A stretch of 5,497 bases of DNA from Gammaproteobacteria bacterium (lineage in GTDB: Bacteria; Pseudomonadota; Gammaproteobacteria; Pseudomonadales; Azotimanducaceae_A): contig JAPOON010000409.1 of the NCBI GenBank assembly GCA_026713405.1, forward strand, positions 1 to 5,497, given 5' to 3'. The notes beneath the pieces were generated by a model. It saw only the letters and a list, made by a program, of their open reading frames with translations. It searched no databases and was not told where the DNA came from. Position numbers and translations under genes: made by a program. Below, one piece after another: positions 1-5,497 of the stretch (its first letter is position 1; each line of letters begins with the position of its first letter).

Positions 1-1181
<1,181 letters not shown>

Positions 1182-2051
1182 CTACCCCTCATCGTCCTTC
1201 AGGTACTTGAAGAACTCGCTGTTCGGATCGAGCACCAGCATGTCGCTCTTGTCGTCGAACACGTTGGCGTAGGCGTTCATGCTGCGCGTGAATTCGTAGA
1301 ACTCCGGATCCTTGTTGAACGCATTCGCATAGATCGACGTGGACAGGGCATCGCCGTCGCCCCGGATCAGTTCCGCCTCGCGGTAGGCTTCCGCCTCGAT
1401 GACGACGGTTTGCCGTTCCGCGTCGGCACGGATGCCGAGCGCGAGTTCCTGGCCCTGCGCCCGGTACTGGCGGGCTTCGATCTCGCGTTCGGAATTCATG
1501 CGGTCATAGACCGACGTGGAGACTTCCGTGGGGAGGTCGATGCGCTTGACCCGCACATCGATCACCTCGACGCCGACCGCTTCCTTCATCACGCGATTGA
1601 GGTCGGCGGTCAACTCCTGCATGAGTTGATCCCGCTCTCCGGAGATGACTTCGTGCATGTCGCGGCGGCTCATGGCGTTGCGCAGGCCCTCGTTGACGCG
1701 CTCCTGCAGCACCCGGTTGGCGCGGCTTTCGTCGCCCGAACTCGCGGTGTAGTAGTTCTGCACATCGATGATCCGCCACTTGGCGAAAGAGTCGACGATG
1801 AGCGGCTTCTTCTCCAGCGTGTAATAAGTTTCCGGGCTGGAATCGAGGGTGAGTACGCGCGCGTCGAACTTTTTCACGTCCTCGGCGATGGGCAGCTTGA
1901 AGTGCAGGCCGGGGGATACGTCCGCCCGGCTGACCGCGCCGAAGCGGAGCAGAATGGCCCGTTCCGTTTCCTGGACGATGTAGACGCTCTGCAGCAGCAA
2001 CAGCACCGCCACCACACCGATGACGACGAGAACGAAATTGCGAAGATTCAT
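1182..2051 (-). CDS. hflC: HflC, SPFH/prohibitin-family modulator of FtsH protease
   Basis: One half of the HflK-HflC inner-membrane complex, which surrounds the FtsH AAA+ protease and controls its access to membrane substrates (in E. coli it affects lambda CII and SecY turnover). The 289-residue product has a short N-terminal transmembrane anchor (about residues 5-23, mostly Val, Leu and Ile). The SPFH domain follows, from the YIVQETERAILLRFG motif (24-38) through SPGLHFKLP (46-54) to about 180. A charged helical stretch rich in Glu, Arg and Ala (about 185-235) probably forms the coiled-coil cage wall, and the C-terminus has the family signature LDPNSEFFKYLKD (274-286). E. coli HflC is longer (334); 289 is, from memory, close to the Pseudomonas length. 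GGGAG sits 6 nt before the ATG (2058-2062). It starts 17 nt after the hflK stop, so the pair is surely co-transcribed. Confidence 0.96.
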   Translation of the reverse strand: MNLRNFVLVVIGVVAVLLLLQSVYIVQETERAILLRFGAVSRADVSPGLHFKLPIAEDVKKFDARVLTLDSSPETYYTLEKKPLIVDSFAKWRIIDVQNYYTASSGDESRANRVLQERVNEGLRNAMSRRDMHEVISGERDQLMQELTADLNRVMKEAVGVEVIDVRVKRIDLPTEVSTSVYDRMNSEREIEARQYRAQGQELALGIRADAERQTVVIEAEAYREAELIRGDGDALSTSIYANAFNKDPEFYEFTRSMNAYANVFDDKSDMLVLDPNSEFFKYLKDDEG

Positions 2052-2068
2052 CAGTTGCTCCCTGTTCC

Positions 2069-3211
2069 TTACCTGGCGTCGCGGTTGATGCGGCCGCCGG
2101 CAATGCGGTCGTTGATCTCGCGCATCACGGCATCCGCCAGCGACCGGACCGTTTCCTGCCCGGCCGTGCCGCCTGCGACTGAAGCCCCCTGGGCGAACCG
2201 GTCGAGTGGCAGGTACATCAGGTTGTTGCCCCCTTCCACATCGACCATGATCTTCGAACTGTTGGACAGCACCGACTCGATCGCATCGATGTAGAGCCGG
2301 TCGCGGGTCACCCGCTTGGCAATGGTGTACTCCGCGAGCAGTTTCTCGAAACGCTGTGCCTCGCCCTGGGCGCGCGCCACCACCTGGTCACGGTAGGCAC
2401 TGGCTTCCTCGATGAGCTTCTGCGCCTCACCCCGGGCGGTGGGGATGATGCTCTCGGCGAAGGCGTTCGCCTCGTTGATGACCCGCTGCTCGTCTTCCTT
2501 GGCTTTCTGCACATCGTTGAAGGCATCCCGCACCTGGTTCGGCGGGGCGCTCTCGTCGATGTTCACCTTGCTCACCAGAATGCCGGTCTCGTAGCGGTTG
2601 AGATAGGACTGCAGGCGCTCCTGCACCTCGATGGCGATGGCCGCCCGGCCGTCGGTGATGACCTGGTCCATGACAGAGCCGCCCACCACATGGCGCAGGG
2701 CGCTCTCGGTGGCATGGTCGAGGCTGACTTCCGGATTGCGCACCCTGACGAGGAACGAGACCGGATCGTCCACGACGTACTGCACGGTCATGCTGACATC
2801 GACGATGTTCTCGTCCTCCGTGAGCATGAGCGCCTGGTGGCTCTTGGACCGCACCTGGGTGACGTTGACCTTCTCGACCCGGTCGATGATCGGCGGGTTC
2901 CAGTGCAGCCCCGGCATCACGAAACTCTGCTGCACCGCCCCGAAGCGGAACACCACGCCACGTTCGCCCTGGTCTATCTGGTAGAGGCCCCACAGTCCGT
3001 AGACGATGGCCAGCACCACCAGACCCAGGCTGAACAGGCTGGTGCTGAAGCCCCCGCCGCCGCCTTTCTCCCGACCGCCGCCACGACGCCGGCCGAAAAT
3101 CCCGGCAAACTGCGCCTGAAGCTTCTTGAACGCCTCATCTAGATCCGGCGGACCCTGGTCACCGCTGTTGCCCCAGGGGTCACGGCCGCCGCCCGGCTCA
3201 TTCCAGGCCAT
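2069..3211 (-). CDS. hflK: HflK, SPFH/prohibitin-family partner of HflC
   Basis: Partner of HflC in the membrane complex that encloses FtsH. The 380-residue protein starts with a cytoplasmic Gly/Pro-rich segment: MAWNEPGGGRDPWG, then an acidic-to-basic helix with DLDEAFKKLQAQ, then an Arg/Gly run ending GGGGG near 54. One transmembrane helix follows (about 56-77), then the SPFH domain beginning YQIDQGERGVVFRFG (77-91), with MPGLHWNPP at 99-107 and the typical SALRHVVG at 170-177. A long charged coiled coil (about 225-300) contains NDVQKAKEDEQRVINEANAF. The C-terminus has the family block KIMVDVEGGNNLMYLPLDR (320-338) and a variable tail. E. coli HflK is 419 residues, with differences mainly in the low-complexity ends. 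GGAG lies 6 nt before the ATG (3218-3221), which supports this start. Confidence 0.96.
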   Translation of the reverse strand: MAWNEPGGGRDPWGNSGDQGPPDLDEAFKKLQAQFAGIFGRRRGGGREKGGGGGFSTSLFSLGLVVLAIVYGLWGLYQIDQGERGVVFRFGAVQQSFVMPGLHWNPPIIDRVEKVNVTQVRSKSHQALMLTEDENIVDVSMTVQYVVDDPVSFLVRVRNPEVSLDHATESALRHVVGGSVMDQVITDGRAAIAIEVQERLQSYLNRYETGILVSKVNIDESAPPNQVRDAFNDVQKAKEDEQRVINEANAFAESIIPTARGEAQKLIEEASAYRDQVVARAQGEAQRFEKLLAEYTIAKRVTRDRLYIDAIESVLSNSSKIMVDVEGGNNLMYLPLDRFAQGASVAGGTAGQETVRSLADAVMREINDRIAGGRINRDAR

Positions 3212-3243
3212 GTGGTACTCCGTCGTTTGGAGAAAGGGGGGAG

Positions 3244-3249
3244 ATTCTA
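3244..3249 (-). promoter_or_regulatory. Candidate -10 element of an hflK promoter
   Basis: On the minus strand the hflX-hflK gap contains GCTAGAAT, with TAGAAT matching the sigma70 -10 consensus TATAAT at five of six bases, 32 nt before the hflK ATG. That would give a leader of about 25 nt containing the GGAG ribosome binding site. No good -35 hexamer lies 16-18 nt upstream (the sequence there is around GGGATT), so the promoter would be weak or depend on an activator. The call rests on the -10 match and the position only. Confidence 0.35.
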
Positions 3250-3337
3250 GCTTGGTTCGGCCGCGAAATCCCGCAATGCCGGGCGCATTGGACCAACTCG
3301 CGGTGTTTTCGAGCCGGTGCCGAGCGCGCCGGAAAAA

Positions 3338-4657
3338 TCAGCCCGATCCGGACTCCTCCGGCTCGGAGGCGGTGCTTTCCTCCAGCAACATGCGGTCGAG
3401 ATGCGCACGGACCCGCGGGTCTGCGCGAACCTTCAACAGGGTACCGCCATCTTCGGTGACCTCCTCCCCGACGACGGCGCCCCTTGCATACAGCCAGGCA
3501 CGCGTCCGGCCCGCCGATACGGGTAACGCCAGGGAAACCGGCGCCTGCCCCCCGAGGGCCGCGCCGATTGTCTCGACGAGCCTTTCGAGCCCCTCTCCGG
3601 TCTTCGCGCTGACGTGTACGGCCTGGTTCATTGCGCCTCTCGACGACCCGGACGGAAGATGAGAAGCGCCAATGAGATCGGATTTGTTCAATGCCGTAAC
3701 CAATGGAACCGCCTCGGCGCCGATCTCCGCAAGCACGCGTTCAACTTCGCACTGGCGCCATTGCGCATCCTGCGCGCTTGCATCGACCACGTGCACCAGG
3801 AGGTCCGCGTTGATCACCTCCTCCAGGGTGGCCTTGAAAGCATCGATCAGCGTATGCGGCAGGCGGCTGACGAAGCCGACCGTATCGGCCAGTACCACTT
3901 GCCCCGTTCCCGGAACATCGAGCTTGCGCATGGTGGGGTCCAGCGTCGCGAACAAGCGGTCTTCCGCCACCGCCTGCGCCGCGGTCAACGCATTGAACAG
4001 CGTCGATTTCCCGGCATTCGTGTAGCCGACCAGGGAAACGCTGGCCGCTCCGGACCGGCCGCGCCGCCGCCGGCCCTGCTCGCGACGGGCCGCCACCTGT
4101 TCGAGCCTCGACCGCACCTTCCTGATCCGGTCGGTAAGCATGCGCTTGTCCAGCTCGATCTGAGTCTCCCCCGCGCCGCGCAGCCCAATGCCGCCTTTCT
4201 GACGGTCAAGGTGCGTCCAGCCGCGTACCAGGCGCGTACGCGCGTGGTCGAGCTGGGCGAGTTCCACCTGCAGCTTGCCCTCGAAGGTGCGGGCGCGCTC
4301 GGCGAAGATGTTGAGGATCAGTTCCGTGCGCGTCATCACGCGACAGCCCACCACCCCTTCGAGATTGCGCTGCTGGCCCGGTGTGAGGTCCTCGTTGACC
4401 AGGACGAGGTCCGCTGCGTGGCCGTCCACCGCCGCGTGCACTTCGTTTGCCTTGCCTTCGCCCACCAGCAGCCTCGGGTGCCTGTCCCGACGCCTGGCGA
4501 CCATGTCCAGGGCGACATCGATCCCCGCGGACCTCGTCAGTTCGCGGAACTCGCCCGCATCGAAGCGCTCAGCGCCCCGAAACTCGACATTCAGGAGTAC
4601 GGCGTGGCGCCCGGGCGCGAAACGATCGAAAAACAAGCCCGATTCCCGCTGCCTCAA
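3338..4657 (-). CDS. hflX: Ribosome-associated GTPase HflX
   Basis: HflX binds 50S and 70S ribosomes and splits stalled or hibernating 70S during heat or antibiotic stress, driven by GTP. The N-terminal nucleotide-binding-like domain (about 15-190) includes [11 protein letters not shown] (63-73), the [14 protein letters not shown] region (123-136) and the Gly-rich linker [14 protein letters not shown] (155-168), diagnostic of the family. The G domain shows G1 GYTNAGKST (211-219), switch I LFATLDPT (235-242), G3 DTVGF (258-262), G4 NKSD (324-327) and G5 SAKTG (350-354). The C-terminal domain ends in an acidic Ser/Glu tail. At 439 residues it is slightly longer than E. coli HflX (426). The first start is a TTG whose bases overlap the hfq stop (TTGA, 4 nt). 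A second in-frame TTG at 4636-4634 gives (M)FFDRFAPG, which lines up better with the E. coli start MFDRYDAG, so the true start could be there. Either way it follows hfq directly and is probably translationally coupled to it. Confidence 0.96.
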   Translation of the reverse strand: MRQRESGLFFDRFAPGRHAVLLNVEFRGAERFDAGEFRELTRSAGIDVALDMVARRRDRHPRLLVGEGKANEVHAAVDGHAADLVLVNEDLTPGQQRNLEGVVGCRVMTRTELILNIFAERARTFEGKLQVELAQLDHARTRLVRGWTHLDRQKGGIGLRGAGETQIELDKRMLTDRIRKVRSRLEQVAARREQGRRRRGRSGAASVSLVGYTNAGKSTLFNALTAAQAVAEDRLFATLDPTMRKLDVPGTGQVVLADTVGFVSRLPHTLIDAFKATLEEVINADLLVHVVDASAQDAQWRQCEVERVLAEIGAEAVPLVTALNKSDLIGASHLPSGSSRGAMNQAVHVSAKTGEGLERLVETIGAALGGQAPVSLALPVSAGRTRAWLYARGAVVGEEVTEDGGTLLKVRADPRVRAHLDRMLLEESTASEPEESGSG

Positions 4658-4902
4658 CCCGTCGGTTGGGCTTCCCGATCGCTCACGGGCGCCAGCCTCA
4701 CGTTACGCGAGGGCACCACGGTGGAGATCGCGTGCTTGTACACCATCTGGCTGACGCTGTTGCGCAGCAGCAGCACGAACTGATCGAACGACTCGATCTG
4801 CCCCTGAAGCTTGATGCCGTTTACCAGGTAGATTGAAACGGGAATGCGTTCCTTTCTGAGTGTGTTCAGATAAGGGTCTTGTAGGGAATGCCCTTTTGAC
4901 AT
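4654..4902 (-). CDS. hfq: RNA chaperone Hfq
   Basis: Hexameric Sm-like protein that stabilises small RNAs and promotes their pairing with mRNAs. The 82-residue product matches the family almost residue for residue. [16 protein letters not shown] holds Gln8 and Asp9 (proximal face) and the rim residues Arg16, Lys17 and Arg19. Sm1 is [27 protein letters not shown], with Tyr25, Gly29 and Lys31 for the distal face and Gln41, Phe42 for the proximal face. Sm2 is [12 protein letters not shown], with the invariant Tyr55-Lys56-His57. Rim position 17 is Lys rather than the Arg of E. coli, as I recall for Pseudomonas. The C-terminal tail after Arg66 is only 16 residues, against about 36 in E. coli, and ends without the acidic tip. 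AAGGAG with 7-nt spacing fixes the ATG start. Its stop overlaps the hflX start. Confidence 0.98.
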   Translation of the reverse strand: MSKGHSLQDPYLNTLRKERIPVSIYLVNGIKLQGQIESFDQFVLLLRNSVSQMVYKHAISTVVPSRNVRLAPVSDREAQPTG

Positions 4903-4909
4903 TTGGATT

Positions 4910-4915
4910 CTCCTT
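4910..4915 (-). promoter_or_regulatory. Strong Shine-Dalgarno site of hfq
   Basis: AAGGAG on the minus strand, 7 nt before the hfq ATG, is a near-perfect anti-16S match and the strongest ribosome binding site in the window. A small stem (ATCGG with CCGAT, 4938-4921) ends 5 nt upstream of it and leaves the site itself unpaired. Confidence 0.75.
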
Positions 4916-4920
4916 GCCTA

Positions 4921-5094
4921 ATCGGCTTTAATTCCGATGGCCACACCAGCGCAGGGGCCACCAAGTTCCACCGGCTGTTGATTTTCGTGTCGTCGGGTGT
5001 TTTTCACCCGTTATGGCGCCCCCTTTGACTGCCGGAATTCCCGGGGGTTCCTGTTTTTGGAACTATGGGCACACCGCCTTGCCATTGCAAGGCG
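4921..5094 (-). repeat. Cluster of small hairpins in the hfq leader
   Basis: Between miaA and hfq the minus strand has four short perfect inverted repeats in order. The first is CGCCTTGC-AATG-GCAAGGCG (5094-5075, 8 bp with a tetraloop). The second is GTTCC-AAAAACA-GGAAC (5063-5047, 5 bp). The third is CGGGTG-AAAAA-CACCCG (5010-4994, 6 bp). The fourth is ATCGG-N8-CCGAT (4938-4921, 5 bp), just before the ribosome binding site. None is followed by a run of T on the minus strand, so they are not ordinary terminators. Loops two and three are pure or nearly pure A. They may structure the hfq 5' untranslated region or mark the miaA 3' end. Confidence 0.5.
5062..5090 (-). promoter_or_regulatory. Candidate sigma70 promoter for hfq
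   Basis: Minus strand TTGCAA (5090-5085), an exact 17-nt spacer and CATAGT (5067-5062) match the -35 and -10 consensus at four of six bases each. Transcription would start near 5055, giving an hfq leader of about 150 nt. In E. coli several promoters feed hfq from within and upstream of miaA, so a local promoter is expected from the family context. The -35 overlaps the loop and arm of the 8-bp inverted repeat. Confidence 0.3.
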
Positions 5095-5134
5095 ACATCG
5101 GCCCGAACCGCCCGGAAAAACGCCGAAAAGCGCG

Positions 5135-5497
5135 TCAGTCGGCGCGGGCGAGCACCCGCCTGGCAGCATCCATCGGATCCTGCCAGTCGAGCGGGGTCAG
5201 CTCGGGCCATTTCCGCAACCAGGTGAACTGCTTCTTGGCGAGTTGCCGGGTCGCCGCGATGGCCCTGTCGCGCATTTCGTCCGCGTCGAGCTTTCCGTCG
5301 AGGTGATGCCACATCTGGCGGTAGCCCACCGCCCGCATGGACGGCAACCCCGGATGCAGATCGCCGCGCTGGAGGAGCCCGCGCACTTCGTCCGCAAAGC
5401 CGGCCCGGAGCATCGCGTCGAACCGGTCGGCGATGCGCCGGTGCAGCCGGGTCCGGTCGTCGGGCATGACCGCGAACGACAGCACCGGCTCACCGAG
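5135..5497 (-). CDS. miaA: tRNA dimethylallyltransferase MiaA (5' part outside window)
   Basis: MiaA transfers the dimethylallyl group to N6 of A37 in tRNAs that read UNN codons, the first step towards ms2i6A. Only the last 120 codons are present: the frame is open through the window edge at 5497, beginning [14 protein letters not shown], and the family is about 310 residues long. The fragment carries [12 protein letters not shown], the highly conserved [18 protein letters not shown] block and [14 protein letters not shown], the latter two matching the C-terminal signature of the family, and stops at ...RRVLARAD. In-frame GTG (5485) and ATG (5467) codons are internal and not the start. Its position directly before hfq is the classic gene order. 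Sequence is intact throughout the visible part. Confidence 0.95.
   Translation of the reverse strand, partial: LGEPVLSFAVMPDDRTRLHRRIADRFDAMLRAGFADEVRGLLQRGDLHPGLPSMRAVGYRQMWHHLDGKLDADEMRDRAIAATRQLAKKQFTWLRKWPELTPLDWQDPMDAARRVLARAD

Noticed and set aside
1410..2294. 294-codon plus-strand frame antisense to hflC and the hflK 3' end
   Set aside because: It mirrors codon bias of the real genes (many Asp, His, Val and Leu) and spans the hflK-hflC junction without its own ribosome binding site.
3333..3361. Possible terminator at the hflX end (CCGGA-N4-TCCGG and TTTTT)
   Set aside because: The 5-bp stem lies within the coding sequence and is 10 nt away from the T run, so it does not have intrinsic terminator geometry.
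3614..4783. 389-codon plus-strand frame antisense to hflX and hfq
   Set aside because: High-GC coding DNA often leaves the antisense strand open. The product has no recognisable domain, and the opposite frame encodes textbook HflX and Hfq.
5101..5137. Possible terminator after miaA (GCGCTTTTCGGCGTTTTT)
   Set aside because: The stem is only three or four pairs; the T run alone is not enough.
5004..5312. 102-codon minus-strand frame across the miaA end and the hfq leader
   Set aside because: It lies out of frame within miaA for over half its length, has no family resemblance and no ribosome binding site.

Overview
The window is a chromosomal housekeeping segment from a high-GC gammaproteobacterium (GC roughly 60-65% by eye). 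All genes read on the minus strand, in the order miaA (3' part) - hfq - hflX - hflK - hflC - purA (5' part). This is the conserved 'hfq superoperon' arrangement known from Escherichia coli and Pseudomonas. The short Hfq with Lys at rim position 17 and the 289-residue HflC resemble Pseudomonas-like or deeper-branching high-GC gammaproteobacteria more than enterics. I cannot name a genus.

Layout, in the direction of transcription (high to low coordinates). 5497-5135: the last 120 codons of miaA (tRNA A37 dimethylallyltransferase). 5134-4903: a 232-nt leader with several small hairpins, a possible sigma70 promoter, an A-rich ARN-type tract and a strong hfq ribosome binding site. 4902-4654: hfq. 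4657-3338: hflX, starting at a TTG that overlaps the hfq stop by 4 nt. 3337-3212: a 126-nt gap with a plausible -10 element for hflK. 3211-2069 and 2051-1182: hflK and hflC, 17 nt apart. 1181-985: a 197-nt gap holding only GC-rich inverted repeats, without the yjeT or hisZ gene found here in E. coli or Pseudomonas. 984-1: the first 328 codons of purA (adenylosuccinate synthetase), cut by the window edge.

Functionally, miaA and hfq act on RNA (tRNA modification; sRNA-mRNA pairing). HflX is a ribosome-associated GTPase that rescues or splits stalled 70S particles. HflK and HflC form the membrane SPFH complex that encloses and modulates the FtsH protease. PurA commits IMP to AMP synthesis. The first five form a known stress and post-transcriptional control cluster; purA is a conserved neighbour.

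I found no mobile element, CRISPR array, RNA gene or unknown protein family, and no sign of a new system. The points worth a second look are regulatory: the hairpin and ARN-rich hfq leader, the TTG/TGA overlap between hfq and hflX, and the gene-free hflC-purA junction.
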